Source: Planoprotostelium fungivorum (taxonomy: Eukaryota; Evosea; Variosea; Cavosteliida; Cavosteliaceae). Taken from it: a stretch of DNA of 64,000 nt. The notes below the pieces were generated by a model. It worked only from the letters and a program-made list of their open reading frames with translations, was not told the origin of the DNA and did no database searches. Shown here piece after piece: positions 34,088 to 43,152 of the stretch (positions within the stretch are counted from its first letter, which is position 1; each line of letters starts with the position of its first letter). A program made the translations under genes and the position numbers. Location of the stretch: the NCBI GenBank assembly GCA_003024175.1, contig MDYQ01000661.1:1-64000 (forward strand). Direction: 5' to 3'.

Positions 34088-34672
34088 TTACCTCTTCCTC
34101 TTATGTCTCCTCTTCTTCACGATGGGAAATTGAGATGATTGAAATAAATTCATTTTCCAATCCATCGCATCGATGAACATCACAAAGAATGCAACCGTGA
34201 ACACCACTACTAATGCGGCACCTATGGATACAGAGACTCTTATCAGAACTAGTAGAGACATCTGAAGCCTCACCAGAATGAAACAAAAATCTCAGGCTCT
34301 TCAGTCTCAATGGTAACTACGTCAGTAGCAAAAGAAATTATGATTCTGATTATGACTGTCTGATTTCCCTCTGAAAAAATGTAGAAGGTGGATTCTGATG
34401 TGAAAACGATTAGACCTCACAGCAAGAATATCTATAGAAGAGCGCGGTGCATCTATTGGCACAACTCCATGGCCGTTAAACTCAATGTCAGAATCGTTTG
34501 CCCTGTCTGATGAACGCGACGAATGAAGTCTTCCGTCACAAGAGACATTCCAGACAACAAGGGTGAGGTATCGTTGAAGATGAACAACACATCATGAATT
34601 AGACGAACAACACGAATGAGGTGGCGACGGGATCAGAGGTACATCGACCTTGGCTAGGAGAATTGGATCCAT
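34088..34672 (-). pseudogene. Gene remnant or small gene for a single-pass membrane protein
   Basis: The 3' part is protein-like. Exons joined by consensus introns read ESTFYIFSEGNQTVIIRIII then SFATDVVTIETEEPEIFVSF, followed by a TM segment AALVVVFTVAFFVMF, then IDAMDWKMNLFQSSQFPIVK and a basic tail KKRRHKRKR, stop at 34088. An upstream frame FIFNDTSPLLSGMSLVTEDF then IRRVHQTGQTILTLSLTAME also looks real. A signal peptide and a complete extracellular domain are missing, so it may be truncated on its 5' side where the duplicated block starts. The sequence style (SEGN..., single TM, basic tail) resembles the GPS-motif protein at 50.5-51.5 kb; this kinship is a guess. Confidence 0.35.
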
Positions 34673-34874
34673 ATGAACAGATAGGAAACTCAACAATCAA
34701 GAGAATTCCAACGAGGGATGACAAGTCAAAGACACCATCAAGCCTCATCTAAACAGAAGGAGACCTCCGTTCATCTCATCCATAGGTCTTCGAAGCCCTC
34801 TCATCTTTTCATCGGTTACAAGAGTGAAGGGAGATGCTCTCATCCATCAGCATCCACAATGTGAGTCTGCGTAG

Positions 34875-35030
34875 ATGTCTCATGCGAAGAGACGAACGAT
34901 GCGAACGGATCTGCATCTACGGACTATCGGAACAGAGGGACCCCGCTTTGCAGCAGAACAACATCAGGCTGAAGGCGATGTTCACGAGCTGCGGGTGTTG
35001 GAAAATAAACTACGCCTGACGGAACGATAA
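34875..35030 (+). CDS. Small gene X of the duplicated pair (51 codons visible)
   Basis: An ATG at 34875 opens MSHAKRRTMRTDLHLRTIGT, then EGPRFAAEQHQAEGDVHELR and VLENKLRLTER with stop TAA at 35028-35030. The C-terminal end is conserved, with the stop, in the inverted copy near 47.3 kb (LRVLQNKLHLTEQ), and the upstream bases can be aligned to 2.5-2.59 kb. Conservation of frame and stop supports coding. It may be only the last exon of a longer gene, since a GTGAGT precedes the ATG. No domain recognised; probably coiled coil. Confidence 0.4.
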   Translation: MSHAKRRTMRTDLHLRTIGTEGPRFAAEQHQAEGDVHELRVLENKLRLTER

Positions 35031-35145
35031 ACGAGTATGAGGAACTAAAGTGTATGAGAAGTCTTTGTATAAAACAGAGAAGATGAGTGAATGTGATTTA
35101 TTGCAAGACTTGTGGCCGTGTCCTTGTTTCGCCTCCTGGAATGGC

Positions 35146-35530
35146 TCACGACCAGACTGCTTCGATGTGAGCTGCAAGTCTTTCTATCTCTTGACGGTCA
35201 ACATCAGACAAGTCCTCTAAACGTACTATGCCACAATGCATGGCAAGTAAATTGTCCACCCCATCCGCAGGAGATCCAACCTGGAAACGATAAGGAACTG
35301 CATCATCTGTATGCTCACTCGTTGTGGATAACAGGAGGCTGAGCTAGGCAGAGCAGGTAGATGCAACGGTCTCTCCTGCATTGGAGCTGCAGTGTTGAGT
35401 GGCAGAGAAGATGCAGTCACTCACACTGTCTCTGTCTTGTTGGCAATACTGCCACAGGGGGTGGTAGTTCTGCCTGGGCTCTGACTATGGCCTGCGAGTG
35501 GCCTTGAATGGGTGGCAGTCTATCAGACAT
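35146..35530 (-). pseudogene. Small gene family Y, copy B, broken
   Basis: The start at 35528-35530 reads MSDRLPPIQGHSQAIVRAQA then ELPPPVAVLPTRQRQ; after an intron that matches copy A, SPMQERPLHLPALPSSASCY. Compared with copy A (2716-3083), the frame then shifts within the Pro-rich segment, and the second exon meets a TAG in the segment that aligns with LLDISQRRV. The later coding end LEDLSDVDRQEIERLAAHIE is still visible in another frame, ending at TGA 35146-35148. This copy shows the probable true N-terminus of the family. Confidence 0.55.
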
Positions 35531-35560
35531 CTTTGTTGCTGCTGTTGTCTCTTCTCTCGC

Positions 35561-36325
35561 GTGTTCAAAGAATTGATGATGTATATCTCAATCTCTTGCG
35601 GTTGTTACCGCACGACCACGTGGTCGACATCTGTCTGCATGTCACCCTCAGAGCGCATTATTTACAGCTATGAGAAGTGCTATGCTGAGGATAGCGTACA
35701 AGTTACAGATCTGATGCTGTCTGGACAACTGATAAAACAGAGAAGCTGCGCTCATTCCTTACTGCTCTGAGAAGGTGTTATACTGCGAGATGGATGGAGC
35801 ATGCGGGTGTTAAAGACAAAGATCTGATGGAGGAAGAAGATGGGATAAAAACTGCTCGCCGCGCTGCGGCATACTGAGCGTGTGATCTGTCACAGCTGTT
35901 GCTGTGACGCTTGCTCACATCCCGCTGTCAGACATCTTGCAGATCTCTCTGCCTATACCCTCGAACAAACTGTGGCAGAGAAACTAGTAGGAATACACAA
36001 GCACTTGAGGATAAATCTCAGGCTTCCGCGGAACTTGTGCAGACAAGACGTGGATACACACTCGCGCTCAGATGCAGGAGATCACGTTCATCTTTGTCCT
36101 CTTTGACTTTCGACTCTACCCAGATGTTAAGACAACTATACTTCCACCCCAACAACAAATTTGACTTCTTTATTCTCAACGGCTCTGACGTTTCTCCTAC
36201 ACAAACCATCAACACCTCTTCATCTCTTCATCACTCACCGCTGCGAAACCCTCCAGAGCATTCTGCCCCGCACTCCCTGCTTTCATCCTACTCCTTCGTC
36301 AGTCTTCCACCTTTCTCTTTCGTCC
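35561..36325. other. 765 bp with no firm gene
   Basis: Between the duplicated block and the WDR11 stop. Short open frames occur on the plus strand (for example 35911-36444, Ser/Leu rich) but lack splice logic and partly overlap WDR11 antisense. A TTTATT in 36,166-36,175 may be the reverse-strand polyadenylation signal of WDR11. Confidence 0.4.
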
Positions 36326-39300
36326 TCACAGATAGTGTTCCGCAGCGACTTGGTTGCCGATGGCATGGAGGAAGTAACCGTAGTCCAAGTGGATCGAGTT
36401 CAGCAGCTGCTGGATGGGTATCGTGTTCATGGCCAGAGAGTTGACCATCTTCTCCTTGTCCATCTTCGTCTCCTCTTGCAAGAGTCCTCTGTCCTTCAGA
36501 ATGGACACGAGAGGTGCGGCGATGTCGTACATCTTCAGCTCGTGCAGCAGCTCTAAGACGTGCTGGAACTCTCCAAGCGAGACTAAGATGTGTACGGCTC
36601 TCATCTTACCGCGTGGATCGGCTGACAAGTGTCGAGCGTAGGATTTGTAGATGATACCACACTCGACTTCATCTAACGACATCTAGTGGGGTCGGCTCGT
36701 TGTAGATGGATGTCTTCTCACCTTGGCCAGCCAGGCGGCTTCCTCCCAGCGATCGTCTCGTTGTAGATACTCGCAGGCCTCGAAATTCAGACCGATGAGG
36801 GAGAGCATCTGAACGCTCTGGGATACGAAGCCGTTCTGGTTCAACTGGTGTGCTATCCTCCTCACCTGATGGCGTCAATCTACAACGTGCCATCTCTTCT
36901 CACCGTGTGTTGGAATGAATCGGGTGAGATGGATGCCGATATGAGGCCGGCTTTCATTTGATCCAATAGGTAGTTGGGGTTGTCGACAGGTGTCGACAAT
37001 AGGGTGTTCTTCGCCGCCTCTTTCCTTCCCAACAGAACGTCTGTTCGCAGATGTCAGTCCGTGCGATTCTGCGCGGGTCATACCTCGGTCGACGACTTTC
37101 CGTGAGAATTCGTAAGAAGATCCCGCCATTTTCTTGTCGTAGATGTCGCTCTTGATTTTTTCCATGTGCATGAGATGTTGACTGCCCATCAGATGTTCTA
37201 AAAACCCGACGTTGTATCCCCTGTCGCTCTTGATCGAGAAATGGTTCGTTGTAGATGCTGATTCGTCTGGTGACGTCATCAGAGAAATTTCGTGGAAAAT
37301 TGTCTCACTGGTGATGTGGATGGGTGGTGAAGTATTCGATCTGGCTCTTTTCTCTGAAATTTCCCTCCTCTTGTTTACGTTCTCTGTGATACGATCCACG
37401 TCTTGCAGTACCCCTCCCAACAGTCTCCATAGCAACAGCTCTGATGACGGTCAGACTTTTATCTACAACGAGACGACATCTTCCCACCTTGAGAATCACC
37501 AAACAATTTGGCCGTCCACATGCAGCGTTGGTGAAGGTCTTTACAGGCCAAAATCTCACGAACAAATCTCTCCTCCATTTTCAACAGTAAATGGATCTGA
37601 GCCGGTCGTCTCTCACACTACAACGGTCAGATATCATCTACAACGGTGTAGATGATCATCACCTGTTCGGACGTCGTCTCGTAGGTGAACATCTTATCTT
37701 CGGCGAGTTGTAGATGCTGCAATAAAAACTTTAAATTGAGAGCGTCACGACATTCCATCATGTATACACTGCTCATTCCCTCCACGTTACAATACAACTG
37801 TCCCTACGTCACGGTTCGTTGTAGATGACACTTCACCTGATAAGAAGGAGAATTTGTTATGGTGAGAGAACGGTCCATGATGCGTAGGCAGCCGTCGTTC
37901 GTGGCAGACACACAGGTTGTCTCATTGATCCAATCTACATCGATTGATTTGAGGTCTCTCTGTTTCAAATAATTGGACATGCTGAGACGAACGTTGTGGT
38001 CGAGATCCCAAATGCCAAATTCTGGAAAATTGAGTGGCGGGTTGTAGATGGATGTCACCTTCGTTGAAGAGTACGACGATGTGGTGGAAGAGGCTGGGGC
38101 TGAATTTGATCTTACGTACGAGGCCTTTACCGGTGGAGATATTCCTTCGTTGTAGATGAGACGTGAGATATCGCAGAAAACTCACGTGGCCTTCTTGGTC
38201 TTAAAGTTCCATATGATGAGATTACCCAGAGTGTCTCCCGCCACAACCAAATGGTCCTTCCTACCTCTCTTCAATACTCGTAAAATAAAAATGGCTCGTT
38301 GTAGATGACATTCACCAAGCGATGGAGGATATGATATTAGCACTGATATCCATCATGATGTCGAGTGAAGCCACGTGTCCATTCGCCTCTACGACGAAAG
38401 TCTTTATGGCTCCTACCTCCTTCAGTTTTCCACCGGGAGCGTTGTAGACGGAGCTTCGCATCTCAATGAAACTCACCGTCGGTCATACTGAAGATGAAAG
38501 CCTCTCTGACGTAAGAATTGTCATCCTCCATCACTTGACTCCTCTTGGCCTGACTGTTACTCCATCCATTCTCTGAAAGGTTCAGATACGACATCGCACG
38601 AGACGTCTCACCGGTGTAGGGGCTGGGAGCCCATTCTAAAGAAGTGACGGCCGTGAAGGGTTTCATCGTTCGAATGAGATTGCACGATCTCAAGTCCCAA
38701 ATTTCAAATGGTCTGAGAGCGTGAATTGGGACGTTCCAGTTGAAGAGCTCACCTGTCCTTCAGGAGTACTGCTACGTACTGCCCTGCATTGGATAGACGG
38801 ATACCTCGAATGAAAGTTCCTTCCGCCGCGTTCATCTACAACGCGTCAGGATATGAAATCTCATCGAAATTCACCTTTCTGATGTCCTTGGTCGTTTTCG
38901 TTCGAACGTCCACCGTCACCAAATGATTTCTAAATTCTTCTTTTCCAGTCCTTTTTCATGGTCAATTTTACCATCTACAACGATGTAGAAACTCACTCTT
39001 CACATCCGAACAACAATATCGTATTACGGTTGACCCAGCGTACACCTCTGACCACGTGACTCCACAAATAGATCTCCCAGATAATTCTCCTCGTTCTCAT
39101 GTCCACCACCTGAAGTGTCCCCTGCATCGTCCCCACGGCCAAGAGGGTACCGTTCGCATCTACAACGAGCCACTCTCAGTCCCACCCCCCCTCGATATTT
39201 CTCACCGCTCGCCGTGGACACAGGTGAAGTGCAGATGGAAGAGATGGGAGAGGAGATGACATCGACGCAGCCGATCAATCGAAATTTGAGATTTCCGTTG

Positions 39301-40992
39301 GGTGAGCTGCTGTCAAAGTTGGTGTACATGGTAGCGAGAGAGAAAGACAAGCTGGGTGTGCGGCTGACCGTCTCTGTGACGGACTCCATCTGAGAGTCAG
39401 AGTAGATCCACTCCCAACTGTCGACATTCAGTGGTCGACACGCGAGATGTCTCACAGTATGCCGTCGCTGGTCGTGAAGACGATGCGTTGGTGGGGGTCG
39501 GTTGGCATGTTGTAGACGGATGTGATGTGTACACCCTTCTTTCTCGTCTGCTTGCCGAATCTCATGATGTCGGACATGTGCTTGCACTCCCAACGGCCGG
39601 GGTCACCTTCCTTCGGAACCCAGGCGGAGAGGCTAAATGGGTCAATCTACAACCGACCAAAACACGCGAAATTTCGACTCACGTGGCATCGTCGTGGAGG
39701 GTGATGAGCATGGGGTCTTCTCGTTGCCAAGCCATGGTCCACATTAAATTTCCCTTGTTTCTGTCCATCAATATCGATCCGATGTTCTACAACGAGTCAA
39801 TTCGATGTCTGATGACGTCACTCACCTGGTGGATCGAGATGTCATACATGACAATTTCCCTTGGAAATACGACACAGATGACATCCTTCTGGTGTGGGTA
39901 GAAGAAAATATTTAAAATGTCGCCGTACATCTTTTGAACGTCAGACTACATCGTTGTAGATGAGACGTTCACCGAGCGAGTTGTACAGATGGAATATCCG
40001 TACTCTAATCCTCCGACAGGTGGTGCGACATCCGCTTTAGGGGTGGGAATCGTCTGTACGTCGTCACGATCTACAACAAGGCAGTGGCAAGTTGTAGAAA
40101 CTCACTTGTACAAAATCACCCGTCAGGTAGTCGTGCATGACGTATATACCTCCGTTGGCGCTGCCTACGATGACTTCCTTTTCGTTCTGTGGATTTCCCA
40201 AGAGAAATCTACTCACATCAGCCTCTTCATCTACAACGTTGTAGATCGTCGCTCTCACTTGAACGAATCTGCGGTGTTATCTCGACCAAAATTGGGCACG
40301 GTGACACCATTTGTGAGGTTGAGATGGACAGGGGACAGGGTGGGATCTAATCTCCAAATCTTCTGTCCTGTCTCTACGTTCCACAGGATGAGCGTGTTAG
40401 GATGGTAGAGAGAGATGAGAGAGTGGGGATCGTTCTCGATCCACATCATATCGACCACGGGACGATTGAGCCCGACCTCTGTGTCGATGGTCAGAGGAGA
40501 AACACGTGAGGTGACGAACCTTGGAGGACGTGGAGGACGGAGGCCTCCAGGACATTCCAGATGATGATGCTTCCCGTCTTCTCGGCAGAACTGAGACGGA
40601 TGCTGTAGGGCCGGCTCAGACTGTTATGCAGACATTCTTTACTCCTGTATTTCTCTTTAGTTCGACGGGATGCTTGATGTGATGATGTGATATCATACCA
40701 TCGACAGAGAGTAACGGGTGATTGGTGAGCATCCAACGTCTGTACGATATTGAGCGATTGAGGGTCGACAATTAGAACATATAGGTGCGAGCCATAAGCA
40801 ACCAATCCTTGTTGACCCCAATCAATAGCACCTGATGGATTCAGAAGAGTTTTGTGTCTATTCGTTCCAAAATGAGAGCCTATATGACGATATCTCACCC
40901 TTGTTGTCCTTATGTATCTTCCCCGGAATCACCCCAGGGGCCAATTCGAAGGAAGAAGGAGCGGCTGAGACGGGTGTGATGGACCCTGTCAT
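36326..40992 (-). CDS. WDR11: WDR11-like double beta-propeller protein
   Basis: WDR11 works with FAM91A1 in tethering endosome-derived vesicles at the trans-Golgi. The start at 40990-40992 gives MTGSITPVSAAPSSFELAPG then VIPGKIHKDNK; splicing to GAIDWGQQGLVAYGSHLYVL matches the human start (AAVDWGWQGLIAYGCHSLVV). WD-type blades follow (VQTLDAHQSPVTLCRW; IRLSSAEKTGSIIIWNVLEA; DMMWIENDPHSLISLYHPNT then LILWNVETGQKIWRLD). A helical C-terminal part reads LSADPRGKMRAVHILVSLGE then FQHVLELLHELKMYDIAAPL and ends AAEHYL at 36326. About 25 introns, many 37-45 nt, and this gene has the highest density of TCTACAAC motifs in the window. Exon joins were checked only in part. Confidence 0.88.
37635..37654. 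repeat. Palindromic motif copy in a WDR11 intron
   Basis: Reads CATCTACAACGGTGTAGATG. Lies between exons of the WDR11 gene. Confidence 0.7.
38972..38989. repeat. Near-palindromic motif copy in a WDR11 intron
   Basis: Reads CATCTACAACGATGTAGA. A related copy with the other half intact is at about 39,943-39,960. Confidence 0.65.
40228..40247. repeat. Palindromic motif copy in a WDR11 intron
   Basis: Reads CATCTACAACGTTGTAGATC. It interrupts the WD40 part of the WDR11 gene. Confidence 0.7.
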
Positions 40993-41208
40993 CGAACCTT
41001 ACAATGTGCTGCCGTTTGTGTGAATTTGTGTTGTAAACTGGAGTGTCTCCTGGTGACGACGGAAGAGGCTCACTCGTTGGACAAGGATATTCACCTCTTC
41101 TATTTCGATGTGGATGTATCACATAGGGATCCTACACAAGAGGTGGAGGAAGGTGGAAAAGATGAATCATTCGATGTCTCATGTTTATTTACAAGTGGTG
41201 ACGACGAG

Positions 41209-41766
41209 TTATTGTGCCTCAGTCTGAGGTCTGGGCTGTCCGAGAACCTCGTCCATCTTCTCAACGGAGAATTCTGCGACGTTCAATCCCGCTTTGGTGA
41301 CCATCGCGCCGACATCAATGCCCCCAAGGGCAACCCTCTCGACGACATCGAAACCCTTGTTGACGTAGCCGTTCACCGTGACTCTTGTCGAATCATCATC
41401 GGCGTTCTGAGATCGAGTGGCTGTGAAACAGTTAGCGGGGGTGATAATATGTGATTTCCCACCAAGGTATGAGAGACCCCAATCTAACAGACCGGCCGTG
41501 AAGGAACGTGCTACGGTCAGTCCTTGTGCGGTCGCATTTTTAGCTGTCTCTAGACCTTTGGCCGACTGCTCATCGGCAACATGTAGTCCCTTCTTGGCCT
41601 GGTCCGCAGCATATGATACCCATGCGGAATTTACGGGTGATTGGAAGGGGGCTCCGGCCTGGTCGTCTTGAGGATCTTCCTCATTGCGCTCGACATTCTC
41701 CTCCTGTGTCTCCTGAGCGGGAATCTCGTTGTTCTCTTGTTCTTGGGTGGGGTTGTAGCTGACCAT
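41209..41766 (-). CDS. Amphipathic-repeat protein (perilipin/LEA-like), unidentified
   Basis: The start at 41764-41766 gives an acidic, Gln/Glu-rich N-terminus (MVSYNPTQEQENNEIPAQET). Then come 11-residue-like amphipathic repeats, SYAADQAKKGLHVADEQSAK then GLETAKNATAQGLTVARSFT, and later NGYVNKGFDVVERVALGGID then VGAMVTKAGLNVAEFSVEKM, ending PRPQTEAQ at 41209. Such 11-mer helices bind lipid droplets or membranes in perilipins and synucleins, or act in desiccation (LEA). The function is therefore a guess. Inside lies a 42-nt stretch (41419-41461 region) that starts GTGGG and ends CTAACTGTTTCACAG: it is a good intron but also translates in frame (GKSHIITPANCFTA), so both forms could be made. 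Confidence 0.6.
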   Translation of the reverse strand: MVSYNPTQEQENNEIPAQETQEENVERNEEDPQDDQAGAPFQSPVNSAWVSYAADQAKKGLHVADEQSAKGLETAKNATAQGLTVARSFTAGLLDWGLSYLGGKSHIITPANCFTATRSQNADDDSTRVTVNGYVNKGFDVVERVALGGIDVGAMVTKAGLNVAEFSVEKMDEVLGQPRPQTEAQ

Positions 41767-41841
41767 ATCTATGTTTTGTGTTCGTGAATAATGTGATGTA
41801 TGTTGGTCGCCGTTGTTTGATTCTTTGAATCGGCTTTCTTC

Positions 41842-42093
41842 TCATTTTTCCTTGAAATCTCGCACATAGTTCCTCTTCAAATTGAATTGATTATTCAACT
41901 TCAATGAATCTGGCTCTTTCATGTCTCTGTGCTTCGTAGCCTGTGGGCACCAGCTGACGGACGAAATGTAGAAAGGGACGAACGCATCTCTCAAGTGTGG
42001 AAGGTCATTCTGACATTTGGGCCCGGAAAACAGTGGAAGGCCACAAGGAAGACGCCGGGCGCAATATAAAAATGAAGCTCGAATGGAATTCAT
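41842..42093 (-). CDS. Possible small mitochondrial-type protein
   Basis: An ATG-led frame of 83 codons starts MNSIRASFLYCARRLPCGLP, Arg/Ser-rich without acids, like a mitochondrial presequence, then NDLPHLRDAFVPFYISSVSW and ends NLKRNYVRDFKEK. An alternative frame in the middle (RQLVPTGYEAQRHERARFIE) is also protein-like, so an intron may join the two. I do not recognise it. It is divergent from the cyclin gene. Confidence 0.35.
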   Translation of the reverse strand: MNSIRASFLYCARRLPCGLPLFSGPKCQNDLPHLRDAFVPFYISSVSWCPQATKHRDMKEPDSLKLNNQFNLKRNYVRDFKEK

Positions 42094-42201
42094 AATACAA
42101 ATTTCGATGGTACGACTACCTCTATACTCTACACTCTACGGAAGGATCTTCAAGGTCGTGTCGACACCCGAGTGCAAGTGGGTCCGTTGTAGAAGAGTTG
42201 A

Positions 42202-42805
42202 ATGGCTGAACGTCTTAGATTAGACTCTTCTATCTATAAATGCTCGGGTAGTCGTAACATATATGAGTCAGAGTGGGTACAAATCTCGAGGAGCTCTCGT
42301 TGATTTCGACAGGATCCACTGCTTCACGAAACTCCTTCGCCAATGGTTACTCCCAGGAGAAGTATTGATAGATCTACTGGTTGTAGATTGACAGTATGTA
42401 GATCATCGATGATCAAGACGCCACGGATGCTTATCGAGAGACGAGAGAGTTCATGCAGACCTGTGGCCATTTTTCCCGCCAATTGATGGTGGTCACCTCC
42501 ATCTACTGCGATCGATTCGTTCAGAAACACGGACTCATCAGAACATCTTCTCTCATGCACCTCCTATATCTCGGTGGTATGACGGCCATGAAGTTCTGGG
42601 TCGACGAAGGTGATCATCAGTCTACATCATTGTAGATGACACGAATACAGGTGTGAGCCTCGAGCAAGTTTCACAGTTTCTGCGGATCCATTATAAAGAC
42701 ATGCCGAAGGTGGAGAGGTCCTTCTTGACGGTATTAGAGTATTGGCTGTACATATCACCAGAGCAACTCACCCCATACGAAGCCATCGGGAAGATCAAAG
42801 TGTAA
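42202..42805 (+). CDS. Cyclin-like protein (Pho80/cyclin-box type)
   Basis: Predicted regulatory partner of a cyclin-dependent kinase. The start at 42202 gives MAERLRLDSSIYKCSGSRNI then YESEW; after a 40-nt intron DPLLHETPSPMVTPRR, and after a further intron NATDAYRETREFMQTCGHFS, QLMVVTSIYCDRFVQKHGLI, RTSSLMHLLYLGGMTAMKFW then VDEGVSLEQVSQFLRIHYKD and FLTVLEYWLYISPEQLTPYE, ending KIKV at TAA 42803-42805. The YCDRF and MTAMKFW pattern is that of PHO80-like cyclins (YxDRF; ..A.K...D). About 150-170 residues, a single cyclin box. One intron contains the TCTACATCATTGTAGATG palindrome. The two 5' junctions are less sure than the rest. Confidence 0.75.
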
Positions 42806-43152
42806 ATACAAATTATTCGGTTTTATTTGAAAGATCCCGATCTCGATCTCCTCGGTTGCAACCGTGTCGGAATCATAAGGAAAGAGGAACACAAGAGAAC
42901 GTCAGGCGCAGGTCAGCTGTCGTGATACTTTAGACATCCTCCGACACGCGAAAGACAGATACAACTGATACCCCAACAATCCCTCACCTCTAACGTCTCG
43001 TGAACACAGCGGAGGCTTAGATCGTGCTTTTCCTCTATCTTCAGTCCAACTTTCAAACGCGTGTCACGTCAGAAAAGTTCGAGTTCGGATTCCTCCTTTG
43101 TCGCAGCCCGGAGGGACCCTGTCTGCAGACAGAATCATTCTACAGGTAAACC

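Larger units (their letters stand above)
34830..35560. repeat. Duplicated block, copy B (convergent small gene pair)
   Basis: This block matches, in reverse orientation, sequence at about 46,975-47,430 and, in part, 48,225-48,760; its right half also matches 2,620-3,083. Shared landmarks include the TTTATACAAAGACTT box, TGTGATTTATTGCAAGACTTGTG, CATCAGACAAGTCCTCTAAACG and GAGAAGATGCAGTCACT. It holds two small convergent genes, listed separately. Confidence 0.75.
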
